This document shows, piece by piece, positions 50,251 through 58,584 of a stretch of DNA of 64,000 nt. The DNA is from Methylobacterium persicinum (GTDB taxonomy: Bacteria; Pseudomonadota; Alphaproteobacteria; Rhizobiales; Beijerinckiaceae), in assembly GCF_022179525.1 (NCBI RefSeq), contig NZ_BPQX01000011.1, positions 248,001-312,000 on the forward strand, in the 5' to 3' direction. Below the pieces are notes generated by a model. The model was not told the DNA's origin. It saw only the letters and a list, made by a program, of their open reading frames with translations, and ran no database searches. The position numbers and the translations under genes were made by a program. Within the stretch, counting starts at the first letter, position 1. Every line of letters starts with the position of its first letter.

Positions 50251-51801
50251 ATGCCCGGAACCGAGATCCGCCTCGCCCTCGACGCGATACCGATGGGAGG
50301 CATGGCCGAGGGTTCGGCCGGGGAGGACAAGGTGCTGTTCGTTCGCGACGCCTCAGGCGTGCGAGCGTTCCAGGCCAAGTGTCCGCACCTGGGAGCCCCC
50401 CTCGCAAAGGGCGAGATCTGCGGCGAACGGCTCTACTGTCCCTGGCACAAGGCCGCCTTCGCCCTCACCGACGGAAGCCTGGAAGAACCCCCGGCCCTCG
50501 ACGGGCTGACCCGCTACCCTGTCCGCGTCGAGGGAGCGGAGGCGATCGCCACCCTCTCGCCGGAGCCGGAGACGCGCAAGACCGCCACAACCGCCATCCG
50601 CAGCGTCCTCATCGTCGGGGCTGGGGCGGCGGCGGTGGCCTGCGTGAAGACCCTGCGCCGGGAGGGTTACGCCGGCACGATCACTCTGGTCGGCCGGGAA
50701 TCGCACCCGCCCTACGACCGGACGAAGCTGTCGAAGCAGTTCCTGGCCAAGCCGACGCCCCCCGAGAAGACGCTCATCGAGCCCGATTTCGCACAGGCCA
50801 ACGGCGTCGAGCGGATGACCGCCGAGGTCGAGCGGGTCGATCCGGCGACCCGGACTGTGACCCTGGCCGGCGGGCGGACCCTGAACGCCGACGCGATCCT
50901 CGTGGCCACGGGCAGCCGGGCCGTCATGCCCGACTTTCCCGGCAAGGAGCGCGAGGGCGTATTCACCCTGCGGAGCCTCGACGACGCCGTCCGGGTCAGC
51001 GAGGCCGCGGGCGAGGCCAAGCGCGTGGTGGTGATCGGCGCCGGCTTCATCGGCATGGAGGCCGCGGCCTTCCTGACGAAGCGTGGCCTCACCGTGACGG
51101 TGCTGGCACGGGAAGAGGTGCCCTTCGCCAAGCGCTTCGGCGAGGAGGTGGGCGCCGCCCTCAAGCGGTATCATGCCGGCAACGGCGTGGCGTTCGAGAC
51201 CGGCTCCGTCGCCCAGATTGCCGGCAACGGAAAGGTCGAGGCGGTCGAGACCGAGGACGGCCGCAGCCTTCCCGCCGACCTCGTCCTCGTGGGGGCGGGC
51301 GCGAAGCCGGAGACCGGGATCGTCGCGGGTATCGAGGCCGACGACAGCGGCGGCCTCCCCGTGGGGGCCGACCTCAAGATCGCCGACTCCGTGTGGATCG
51401 CCGGCGACATCGCCGCCTTCCCGGAGGCGACGAGCGGTCTGAAGGCCCGGATCGAGCACTGGCGCCTTGCCGAGCAGCACGGCACGCATGTCGCCCACGC
51501 CATCCTCGGCGAGACCGGCGCCTTCTCCGGAGCGCCGTTCTTCTGGAGCAACCAGGGCGACAAGCGCCTCGACTATGGCGGCTACGCCCCCGAGTTCGAT
51601 CGGATCGTCATGCAGGGTGATCCCGCGGCCCTCGATTTCATTGCCTTCTATGTGAAGGACGGCAAGGCGACGGCCGCCTGCAGCATCGGCCGCAACACAG
51701 CTTTTACCGCCTTCCTGCACCTCCTCGGCGAGAACCGCCTCCCCTCCGCCGCGGACATCGAGGCCGGGGCCGACCTGCCCGGCTTGGCCAAACAGGTGTG
51801 A
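50251..51801 (+). CDS. Rieske-AIF type FAD/NAD-dependent oxidoreductase
   Basis: A 516-residue fusion. The N-terminal Rieske domain has CPHLGAP and CPWHKAAF, the C-x-H and C-x2-H ligands of a [2Fe-2S] cluster. Next is a pyridine-nucleotide-disulphide reductase with FAD loop VLIVGAGAAAVACVKTLR and NAD loop VVVIGAGFIGMEAAAFL. A C-terminal reductase dimer domain follows. Similar to AIFM3-like proteins. It probably transfers electrons from NAD(P)H to an unknown partner. The ATG at 50251 lies 12 bases after AGGAG. Confidence 0.94.
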   Translation: MPGTEIRLALDAIPMGGMAEGSAGEDKVLFVRDASGVRAFQAKCPHLGAPLAKGEICGERLYCPWHKAAFALTDGSLEEPPALDGLTRYPVRVEGAEAIATLSPEPETRKTATTAIRSVLIVGAGAAAVACVKTLRREGYAGTITLVGRESHPPYDRTKLSKQFLAKPTPPEKTLIEPDFAQANGVERMTAEVERVDPATRTVTLAGGRTLNADAILVATGSRAVMPDFPGKEREGVFTLRSLDDAVRVSEAAGEAKRVVVIGAGFIGMEAAAFLTKRGLTVTVLAREEVPFAKRFGEEVGAALKRYHAGNGVAFETGSVAQIAGNGKVEAVETEDGRSLPADLVLVGAGAKPETGIVAGIEADDSGGLPVGADLKIADSVWIAGDIAAFPEATSGLKARIEHWRLAEQHGTHVAHAILGETGAFSGAPFFWSNQGDKRLDYGGYAPEFDRIVMQGDPAALDFIAFYVKDGKATAACSIGRNTAFTAFLHLLGENRLPSAADIEAGADLPGLAKQV

Positions 51802-51928
51802 GCGGGCTTACCCCTCCTTACCTGCGGGGATCGGGGAGGCTCGCCTGCGTCAGCAAGGCACGGAACGTTGGACCGTACTCGCCGCTTCATCCCAGTCGCC
51901 CTGTATCGGGCGCAGTGGGGGAACGGGC

Positions 51929-52135
51929 ATGAATACGGTTCTCGTCGTCGCTCTGATTTGTGCCGCCTCGGTGCAGGGGCAGGATTGCTCCCGCGACACC
52001 GCCCTCGACGTCATCACGGGGCCGGCGCATTCCCTGCAGGAATGTCTGGTCCAGGGCCCGGTCCTTGCCGCCAGCTCCGGATTCCACGGCGAGGATGGCG
52101 CCTACGTGAAGACCCGGTGCGAAGTGAAGCACTGA
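51929..52135 (+). CDS. small exported hypothetical protein
   Basis: A 68-residue exported protein: signal peptide MNTVLVVALICAASVQG, then DCSRDTALDVITGPAHSLQE with cysteines at both ends (CSRDT, QECLVQ, TRCEVK). The DCSRDTALDVI motif recurs in short uncharacterised Rhizobiales proteins, as far as I recall. No other gene lies within 108 nt. Three cysteines make a disulphide likely. Confidence 0.75.
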   Translation: MNTVLVVALICAASVQGQDCSRDTALDVITGPAHSLQECLVQGPVLAASSGFHGEDGAYVKTRCEVKH

Positions 52136-52244
52136 GACCGTCTTGAACTTTGGTTCAAGCGTCCGGCAATCGAATCTATTTCGGTGTGGGCCGCGGAACG
52201 GTTAGAAGGGTCGCCATAACAGACGCCAGAAGCGAGAGTATGCC

Positions 52245-53927
52245 ATGTCCGCATCCCCCGCCATCCAGACGGAAGATTTCGATCTCGTCGCCACGACCAA
52301 GGCCGCGGGCCAGACCGCCAAGCGACTGAGCGACGAGGCCGTGCGCCGCGTCCGCGCCCGCATCATCGGCGCCGACGGACGGATCGACGCCGGAAAGCTC
52401 GAAGCACACCAGCATGCCGCCCACGGCCTCGCGTGGCTCTCGACCTACGCCGAGGCCGTGAGCGAACTCGGCGACTATGCCGAGCGCCTGACGGCCGAGG
52501 GCAAGTTCGGCGAGACCGAGGAACTGCTGGTCCGCATCGGCGCCGGCGAATATCTCGACCAGATCTTCTCCGGCATCCCCATGAGCCAGGGCGAGATCGT
52601 GCGCCCCATCGGCTCCCTGGGCCTGTCCGCCAAGGAGGTGGCCGAGTACCGCACGGAAGCGGTCGAGACCCTCATCGCCGAGGGCAACACGCCCGAGAAC
52701 AGGGCCGCCCTGGTGGCCCGGATGCGGGACGGCGGCGGCGCCGCGACGGTGGGCAATTCCGGCCTCGACGAGGACATGGAGGCGATCCGCTCCGAGATGC
52801 GACGGTTCGGCAAGGCCGAGGTCGCCGACCACGCCCACGAGTGGCACCTGCAGAACGCCTACATCCCGATGTCGGTCATCGAGAAGATGGCGGAACTCGG
52901 CGTGTTCGGCCTGACCATCCCCGAGGAATACGGCGGCATGGGCATGCCCAAGGCGGCCATGTGCGTGGTCTCGGAAGAATTGTCCCGGGCCTATATCGGC
53001 GTCGGCTCGCTGGGCACCCGCTCGGAGATCGCCGCCGAACTGATCCTGTGCGGCGGTACCGAGGAGCAGAAGCAGCGCTTCCTGCCCAAGATCGCCAGCG
53101 GCGACATCCTGCCCACCGCCGTCTTCACCGAGCCGAATACCGGTTCGGACCTCGCCTCCCTGCGCACCCGCGCGGTGAAGGAGGGGGATACGTGGAAGAT
53201 CACCGGCAACAAGACCTGGATCACCCACCCCGTCCGCGCCGATATCATGACGGTGCTGGTGCGCACGATCCCGGAGGAGAAGGGTCACAAAGGCCTGTCC
53301 CTCCTGATCGCCGAGAAGCCCCGGGGCACGGACGAGGATCCGTTCCCGGTGGCGGGCCTGTCCGGCGGCGAGATCGAGGTGCTCGGCTACCGGGGCATGA
53401 AGGAGTACGAGCTCGCCTTCGAGGACTTCGCCGTCCCGGCGGCGAACCTCCTCGGCGAGGTCGAGGGCAAGGGCTTCGCCCAGCTGATGCAGACCTTCGA
53501 GTCCGCCCGGATCCAGACGGCGGCCCGCGCCATCGGCGTGGCCCAGGCGGCGTTGGATGCCGGCCTGCGCTATGCCGAGGAACGGATGCAGTTCGGCAAG
53601 GCGCTGGTGAACTTCCCGCGCGTGGCCGACAAGCTCGCGATGATGGCGGTGGAGATCAACATCGCCCGCCAGCTCACCTACTTCTCCGCCCGGCGGAAGG
53701 ACGAGGGCCGGCGTTGCGACCTTGAAGCGGGCATGGCCAAGCTGCTCGGCGCCCGTGTCGCCTGGGCAGCGGCGGACAACGCCCTGCAGATCCACGGCGG
53801 CAACGGCTTCGCCCTGGAATACCCGGTGAGCCGCCTGCTCTGCGACGCCCGCATCCTCTCGATCTTCGAGGGTGCCGCCGAGATCCAGGCCCAGGTCATC
53901 GCCCGCCGTCTGCTCGACGCGGCGTAG
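52245..53927 (+). CDS. mcd: (2S)-methylsuccinyl-CoA dehydrogenase
   Basis: A 560-residue acyl-CoA dehydrogenase with an N-terminal extension of about 150 residues typical of Mcd (SDEAVRRVRARIIGADGRID, AHGLAWLSTYAEAVSELGDYAE). The catalytic core includes VFGLTIPEEYGGMG, TEPNTGSDLASLRTRA and the catalytic Glu in ILSIFEGAAEIQ. Mcd oxidises methylsuccinyl-CoA to mesaconyl-CoA in the ethylmalonyl-CoA pathway, used for glyoxylate regeneration on C1 and C2 substrates. A good terminator follows at 53938. It stands alone in the window; partner genes (ecm, ccr, mch-type) are elsewhere. Confidence 0.95.
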   Translation: MSASPAIQTEDFDLVATTKAAGQTAKRLSDEAVRRVRARIIGADGRIDAGKLEAHQHAAHGLAWLSTYAEAVSELGDYAERLTAEGKFGETEELLVRIGAGEYLDQIFSGIPMSQGEIVRPIGSLGLSAKEVAEYRTEAVETLIAEGNTPENRAALVARMRDGGGAATVGNSGLDEDMEAIRSEMRRFGKAEVADHAHEWHLQNAYIPMSVIEKMAELGVFGLTIPEEYGGMGMPKAAMCVVSEELSRAYIGVGSLGTRSEIAAELILCGGTEEQKQRFLPKIASGDILPTAVFTEPNTGSDLASLRTRAVKEGDTWKITGNKTWITHPVRADIMTVLVRTIPEEKGHKGLSLLIAEKPRGTDEDPFPVAGLSGGEIEVLGYRGMKEYELAFEDFAVPAANLLGEVEGKGFAQLMQTFESARIQTAARAIGVAQAALDAGLRYAEERMQFGKALVNFPRVADKLAMMAVEINIARQLTYFSARRKDEGRRCDLEAGMAKLLGARVAWAAADNALQIHGGNGFALEYPVSRLLCDARILSIFEGAAEIQAQVIARRLLDAA

Positions 53928-53937
53928 GGTTTTCGGC

Positions 53938-53960
53938 CCGGGCGGCGCTGTGCCGCCCGG
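53938..53960 (+). terminator. terminator after mcd
   Basis: CCGGGCGGC (53938-53946), five-base loop GCTGT, then GCCGCCCGG (53952-53960): nine perfect pairs, followed by TCTTACC. It sits 10 nt after the stop. Confidence 0.75.
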
Positions 53961-53973
53961 TCTTACCGCCCAC

Positions 53974-54065
53974 CGTCATTGCGAGCGAAGCGAAGCAATC
54001 CAGTGTGGCGGGACGCCTCTAAACTGAGCGCTTCCCTGCATTGCTTCGCTTCGCTCACAATGACG
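53974..54065. repeat. REP-like palindromic element, copy 3 (best inverted arms)
   Basis: Left arm CGTCATTGCGAGCGAAGCGA (53974 onward), right arm ending TCGCTTCGCTCACAATGACG at 54065: about 26 nearly complementary bases with a spacer of some 40 nt. Arms match copies at 21826, 29801 and 62451. Confidence 0.82.
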
Positions 54066-54126
54066 GGTTTGGCTGGTAGAGTCGCCTTCCGCCATCGCGA
54101 ATGCGAAGACGGAAAGACGAAAAACT

Positions 54127-54303
54127 CTACTTCGTGATCTTCACCGAGACCGGGTCGCTCGACGGGAACGTCTCCTCGAGGGCCTCGTCGAGGCGCTCGC
54201 CCATCTTCTCCTGCTTGTTCTCCGGGTGATGCTTGTCGCCGGGCTTGGCGCTGCCCTGCTGAAAGCCGGCCTGATCGTGGTTCTTTTCGGTCTCGTCGGC
54301 CAT
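54127..54303 (-). CDS. small highly charged acidic hypothetical protein
   Basis: A 58-residue hydrophilic protein starting MADETEKNHDQAGFQQGSAK and ending LEETFPSSDPVSVKITK. Rich in Glu, Lys, Asp and Gln, with no hydrophobic segment. The closing FPSSDPVSV motif occurs in a family of short Rhizobiales proteins of unknown role that are often stress-inducible. ATG at 54303 is chosen; the frame continues upstream. Confidence 0.7.
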   Translation of the reverse strand: MADETEKNHDQAGFQQGSAKPGDKHHPENKQEKMGERLDEALEETFPSSDPVSVKITK

Positions 54304-54416
54304 GGGTCGATCCCTTGTGTGACGGGAGCACCGGGTGCGGTGCGGGTGCCCATCAACGCGAGGCGCGCCCGGTGTTTCCGAACACCGCACCGATTCGGGC
54401 CTCCTTCGTCACGGGA

Positions 54417-55685
54417 TCACACCGCCATCGGCGCTGGCGACCTCTGGCCCGCTGCTGCCCGGCGGCGGGCCGCGGCGGGGCGCATCACCGTGTCGTACAC
54501 GGCGCCCAGCCGGTCGAGATGGGTGTCGAGGGTGAGCGGGGCCGTCCAGTAACGGTCGTGGGCGGCCCGGCCCATCCGAGCGGCCAGGGCGTCGTCGGTG
54601 AGGCGGCGCAGATGAGCGGCCAGGGCCTCCGGGTCGCCGGAGCGGAACCAATAGCCCGTCTCGCCGTCCACTACCGCCTCCCGCCCGGCACAGGCATCGC
54701 TGACGATGACCGGCGTGCCGCAGGCAAGCGCCTCGAGCACGGTGAGCGGCTGTCCCTCGTACCAGATGCTCGGGAAGACCAGCGCCCGAGCTCCGCGCAT
54801 CAGGTCGGCGACCGCGGCCGGATCGCGCCAGCCGAGCATGACTGCTTCGGGATAACGCGCCGCAAGCTCATCGCGGTCGGGGCCGTCGCCCACGAACACC
54901 GCCTTCACCCCCGCCCGCCGGGCGGCCTCGGCGAAGATCGGCGCGCCCTTCTCCGTGGAGATCCGCCCGACGAACAGGAAGTCGCCCGGCGCCCCCTCTT
55001 GGAGCGGCGCCTGGGCGAGGGAGACCGGGTTGTCCACCCGGTGCATCACCGTGCCGGGCGGCAGGAGGGGCCGCACCACGCTCTCCTGGAGGGTGCTGAT
55101 GGTGATGACGTGCTCGAACAGCTGTGGCAGCCGCGCGACATGGGACAGTCCGACATGGCGGATCATCCGGGCGACCTTGCGCGGGTAGCTTCGGGCATCG
55201 CAGTTCGTGCCGATGCAGGAGGCCGACATCGGCGTCCGGTGGCAGATCGCCCCAGCTCGGTAATCGTAGAAACCCCCGGTGGGGCAGACGAGGAAGAACT
55301 CGTGCATCGTATAGAGGCACGGATGCCCCGCGGCCCGCAAAGCCCGGCCGATCGAGGGCGAAAGGGCCTTGGCGAAGGCGTGGACATGGACCAGCGTCGC
55401 GCCGACCTCGTAGCGGGCGAGCTCCCGGGCCAGGGCGTCGGCAGCGTGCCCGTTCCAGATCGCCTGCGCCGCGAAGGCCAGGGGGTTGCGCGTCGTGGTG
55501 ACGTCGTCCTGCCCGAGGCAGACCACCCGGATCCCCGCCGGCTCCAGCCGGGCATCGACCGGACCGCAGGCGGCGAACAGAGTCACGTCGTAGCCGCGCG
55601 ACGCCAACCCGAGGGCCGATTCGATCGCGACCTTGGCCTGCCCGCCATTGATGGCGGCGTGGTCGGCGACAAGGACGATCTGCAC
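54417..55685 (-). CDS. GT4 glycosyltransferase, four-cysteine type
   Basis: A 422-residue GT-B fold glycosyltransferase. N-terminal IVLVADHAAINGGQAKVAIE is the acceptor loop. The donor-binding motif FPSIWYEGQPLTVLEALACG is near residue 310. Conserved cysteines appear in VCPTGGFYDY, GAICHR and SASCIGTNCDARS, a likely metal- or disulphide-bearing insertion. GTG at 55685 gives a natural start. It is divergent from and paralogous to the next gene, sharing its acceptor-loop arrangement and cysteine set. Acts on a cell-surface glycan; substrate unknown. Confidence 0.9.
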   Translation of the reverse strand: MQIVLVADHAAINGGQAKVAIESALGLASRGYDVTLFAACGPVDARLEPAGIRVVCLGQDDVTTTRNPLAFAAQAIWNGHAADALARELARYEVGATLVHVHAFAKALSPSIGRALRAAGHPCLYTMHEFFLVCPTGGFYDYRAGAICHRTPMSASCIGTNCDARSYPRKVARMIRHVGLSHVARLPQLFEHVITISTLQESVVRPLLPPGTVMHRVDNPVSLAQAPLQEGAPGDFLFVGRISTEKGAPIFAEAARRAGVKAVFVGDGPDRDELAARYPEAVMLGWRDPAAVADLMRGARALVFPSIWYEGQPLTVLEALACGTPVIVSDACAGREAVVDGETGYWFRSGDPEALAAHLRRLTDDALAARMGRAAHDRYWTAPLTLDTHLDRLGAVYDTVMRPAAARRRAAAGQRSPAPMAV

Positions 55686-55791
55686 GAACGAACCCCCGGC
55701 GCGGTGATGCGCCCTCCGGCTTACTCCATCATCAGTTGATCCGGCGTAAACCTGCAATCAATAGTATCAAAGCCCGAGACGGGGGCGCTGC

Positions 55792-57057
55792 ATGCACGTC
55801 GTGATCCTTGCCGAATTCGCGACCGCTAGCGGCGGGGCAGAGAAAGTCGCCCTGGAATCGGCCCGGGGCCTCGCGGAGGCCGGGGTGCAGGTCACCTATA
55901 TCCAGGCCATTGCGGGGAAAGCCGATCCCTTCCTCAACCATGCGGGGATCACGCGGATTGAACTGGCGCTACCGGATATCTGGTCCCTCGGCCCCGTGCG
56001 GGGGGCCGTCGCAGGGCTATGGCACCGGACGGCGGCGCGGCGCCTCGCCGCCGCCCTCGTCGGGCTGCCCGCCGGCATCACCTGCCTGCACCTGCACCAG
56101 TGGACCCGGACCTTCTCGCCCGCGATCATGCCGGTTCTGTTCGGCCACGGCGCCCCCGTGGTGGCGACCCTGCACGACTACTTCCTGGCCTGCCCGAACG
56201 GCGTCTACTACCGCTTCGACCGGGGCGAGCCCTGCGGCCTGCGGCCGATGTCGGGGGCGTGTCTCGCGGCGCCCTGCGACCCGCGAAGCCCTCTGCACAA
56301 AGTGGTCCGGGTTGCCCGCACCGGGCTCCTCGGCCGCGCCCTGGCGGGCAGGCCCCTGCATGTCGTCCATGTGTGCGATGCCAGCCTCGGGCGGATCGGC
56401 GGGATGCTCGGACATCTTCCGCTCACCCATCACCGCATCGACAACCCGGTCCGGCCCATCGTGGGAGAGACGGCCGATCCGGCCCGCGGAGACGCCATCG
56501 CCTATGTTGGGCGCCTCACCCGGGAGAAGGGGGCGGACCTCGTCGCTGCGGCAGCCCGGAAGGCTGGCCTCAAGGCTCTTTTCGTCGGCGCTGGCCCCCT
56601 TGAGGACGAATTGCGCGCCATGCCCGGCGTCGAGGTGATGGGCTGGCGGACGCCGGAGGAGGTGTGGGCGATTCTCCGCCATAGGGCGAGGGCCCTGGCG
56701 GCCCCGTCCCGCTGGTTTGAGACCGGCCCGTTGACGGTCTATGAGGCCCTCGCCGCCGGCCTTCCGGTGGTGGCGTCGGACCGTTCGGGCGCCGCGGAGA
56801 AGGTCCGCCACGGGGAGACCGGCTTCGTCGTCCCGCCCGACGCAGAAGCCCTGGTGCCAGCCTTCACAGCCCTCCGGGACGATGGGAGGGCGGCCGCGAT
56901 GGGACGCGCCGCTCGGCAACGATGGGCCGAGGCACCCCTTGACCTGTCCGCCCATGCCCGGTGCCTTGTGGCGCTCTATGGCAGCATCGGCGCCGGACAT
57001 TCTGCTGCATCGCACCATACAGAGCCGTTGCCACCTCGTTCAGCCCAGCCTGCCTGA
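55792..57057 (+). CDS. GT4 glycosyltransferase, four-cysteine type (paralogue)
   Basis: A 421-residue GT-B protein beginning MHVVILAEFATASGGAEKVA. Donor-site RWFETGPLTVYEALAAGLPV is near residue 310. The cysteine set ACPNGVYYRFDRGEPCG and GACLAAPCDPRS parallels that of the divergent gene. Pairwise similarity between the two is high in the first half, so they look like an inverted duplication. Codon use is typical of the genome. Substrate unknown. Confidence 0.9.
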   Translation: MHVVILAEFATASGGAEKVALESARGLAEAGVQVTYIQAIAGKADPFLNHAGITRIELALPDIWSLGPVRGAVAGLWHRTAARRLAAALVGLPAGITCLHLHQWTRTFSPAIMPVLFGHGAPVVATLHDYFLACPNGVYYRFDRGEPCGLRPMSGACLAAPCDPRSPLHKVVRVARTGLLGRALAGRPLHVVHVCDASLGRIGGMLGHLPLTHHRIDNPVRPIVGETADPARGDAIAYVGRLTREKGADLVAAAARKAGLKALFVGAGPLEDELRAMPGVEVMGWRTPEEVWAILRHRARALAAPSRWFETGPLTVYEALAAGLPVVASDRSGAAEKVRHGETGFVVPPDAEALVPAFTALRDDGRAAAMGRAARQRWAEAPLDLSAHARCLVALYGSIGAGHSAASHHTEPLPPRSAQPA

Positions 57058-57394
57058 ACCCGGCAACCGGCCATGAGCACGCAAACTGGTGTTTTGTTGC
57101 CGGCCAAGCTTGCATTGGCTTCTCTTGTCTGCGTAATCGCGTCTTGCGTATCGCCCGTCAGAGCAACGAGCTCTATGCTGTCAAATGCGATGGCAGTCTC
57201 CGGCAGACGGACAGCGCCGTCTTCTACCCGTGGCGCTTGCAATGGCTGGCGGGAGGTGCGCTGGGACGCGCGGAACTGCAGAACAATTCCGTATCCGCGA
57301 CCAATTGACTTTTATTGCAGCGCAACATAAACCCGCTGCGTCGAGGGCGGAGCTTGAAGGCGGACGCCCGATGTCGATCTGGTCGGAGACCCCT
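57058..57394. other. 337-bp low-GC3 stretch before phasin
   Basis: It contains a plus-strand frame at 57073-57330 (85 codons) with a signal-peptide-like start (MSTQTGVLLPAKLALASLVC) but codon use unlike its neighbours, so I do not call it a gene. The second half is the likely phasin promoter and leader. Confidence 0.45.
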
Positions 57395-57748
57395 ATGCAG
57401 ACCCCGAATTTCGAGATCCCGAACGAGATGCGCGACTTCGCCGAGAAGAGCGTGGATCAGGCGCGCACCGCCGTCGGCAGCATGATGGCGAACGCCATCA
57501 AGGCCAGCGAGCAGATGCAGACCGCCAGCCACACCTTCCAGTCGACGCTCACCGCTGCCGTCTCGAAGGGCTTCGATCACGCGCAGACCAACGCCAGCGC
57601 GGCGTTCGACTACGCCCAGAAGCTCGTCCGTACCCGGGACCTCCGTGAGGCGCTCGAGGTCCAGTCCGAGTTCGTCCGCAGCCAGTTCGCGACGCTCCAG
57701 TCGCAGGCCAAGGAATTCGGCGCCCTGGCGCAGAACGCCGCCCGCTGA
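57395..57748 (+). CDS. phasin family protein
   Basis: A 117-residue phasin: QTPNFEIPNEMRDFAEKSVD, then amphipathic helices (ARTAVGSMMANAIKASEQM; FDYAQKLVRTRDLREALEVQ; EFVRSQFATLQSQAKEFGAL). Phasins coat polyhydroxyalkanoate granules and control their number and size. GGAG lies six bases upstream of the ATG at 57395; the ATG at 57371 is an alternative. A tandem hairpin terminator follows at once. Confidence 0.94.
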   Translation: MQTPNFEIPNEMRDFAEKSVDQARTAVGSMMANAIKASEQMQTASHTFQSTLTAAVSKGFDHAQTNASAAFDYAQKLVRTRDLREALEVQSEFVRSQFATLQSQAKEFGALAQNAAR

Positions 57749-57755
57749 CCGAACC

Positions 57756-57806
57756 GGCCCGCTCCGGCGGGCCTCTCTGGTGCGCTCCCGGTGCCGGGGG
57801 CGCACC
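57756..57806 (+). terminator. tandem hairpins after phasin
   Basis: GGCCCGC (57756-57762) pairs with GCGGGCC (57767-57773). A second stem, GGTGCGC (57779-57785) with GCGCACC (57800-57806), contains an inner CCCGG/CCGGG pairing. Two successive strong stems are placed directly after the phasin stop. Confidence 0.7.
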
Positions 57807-57919
57807 GCCGCCCGGCCCTGATCCGCTCGACCCGGCCGGCAAGCCGGCCCCAGCCTGCCGGCGCTCCGTGGGGCGACCTCGCCCTTCGCGAGAATCACGA
57901 GCGATGGGATTTCCCTGCG

Positions 57920-58462
57920 ATGTCCAAGCCGCGTCGACCGAGGAACGCGAAGTCCGCCCACAAGCCCCCCGTGGCGCCACCGGGCGCGGACGCGACCACG
58001 ACCGCCACCGGCCCCGGCGATCATCCGGCTTTCAATTCGCTCTCTGCCCACGAGGCGCCCGTTCAAACAGCGGACGCGCTGGATCCCACCGCTATCCCTC
58101 CCATCGCGGCCCTGGCGATGCCCGATGCGGCGCCCGCCATCGCGATGGAAATCGTGATGACCGATGGGCCGCTCCCTGAGGCCCTTCCCGAATCCGTCGG
58201 CGACCATCCGGCGCCCGCGCCGAGCCGGCCGGACATCGCCGCCCCGCCTCATAGTGTCGGACATTTCGGCACGACGGTGATGAACTACGTCATCGGCGAG
58301 GGCGAGGCGTTCGCCGCGCACATGCGCGCCCTGGCCGGCGCGCGCTCGATGGCCGACTTCGTCCGCCTGCAGATCGGCGAGTTTCAGCGCGCCGCCGACG
58401 CCACCCTCACCTGCTGGGGTATCCTGGCCCTGTCCGCGAGCCGCGCCGCCAGCCCCCGCTGA
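57920..58462 (+). CDS. phasin-like protein with disordered N-terminus
   Basis: A 180-residue protein. The first 100 residues are Pro/Ala-rich and probably disordered. The C-terminal 70 residues form a phasin-like helical segment (GTTVMNYVIGEGEAFAAHMR, SMADFVRLQIGEFQRAADAT). It lies 170 nt after a canonical phasin, separated by a terminator. It probably binds PHA granules. The start is the ATG at 57920; the frame continues upstream without homology. Confidence 0.8.
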   Translation: MSKPRRPRNAKSAHKPPVAPPGADATTTATGPGDHPAFNSLSAHEAPVQTADALDPTAIPPIAALAMPDAAPAIAMEIVMTDGPLPEALPESVGDHPAPAPSRPDIAAPPHSVGHFGTTVMNYVIGEGEAFAAHMRALAGARSMADFVRLQIGEFQRAADATLTCWGILALSASRAASPR

Positions 58463-58584
58463 GCCGTGGCCGGCCTGTCGCGTCACCGCAACATCGGCGG
58501 CGGGTTCGACCCCGCGGCGAAAAGCTTCGGTTAACCATCGTGCTTCTATTGCCTATGCAGGCGCATGGGAGACGACATGGTCCG

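Noticed and set aside
48126-51620. Very long plus-strand open frame spanning the YihY, DMT and Rieske-AIF region
   Set aside because: Low-complexity Arg/Gly/Pro translation; it overlaps several well-supported genes in other frames. It is a GC-rich shadow frame.
57073-57330. 85-codon frame before the phasin
   Set aside because: Signal-like start but codon use unlike other genes and no recognisable family; kept only as a note.
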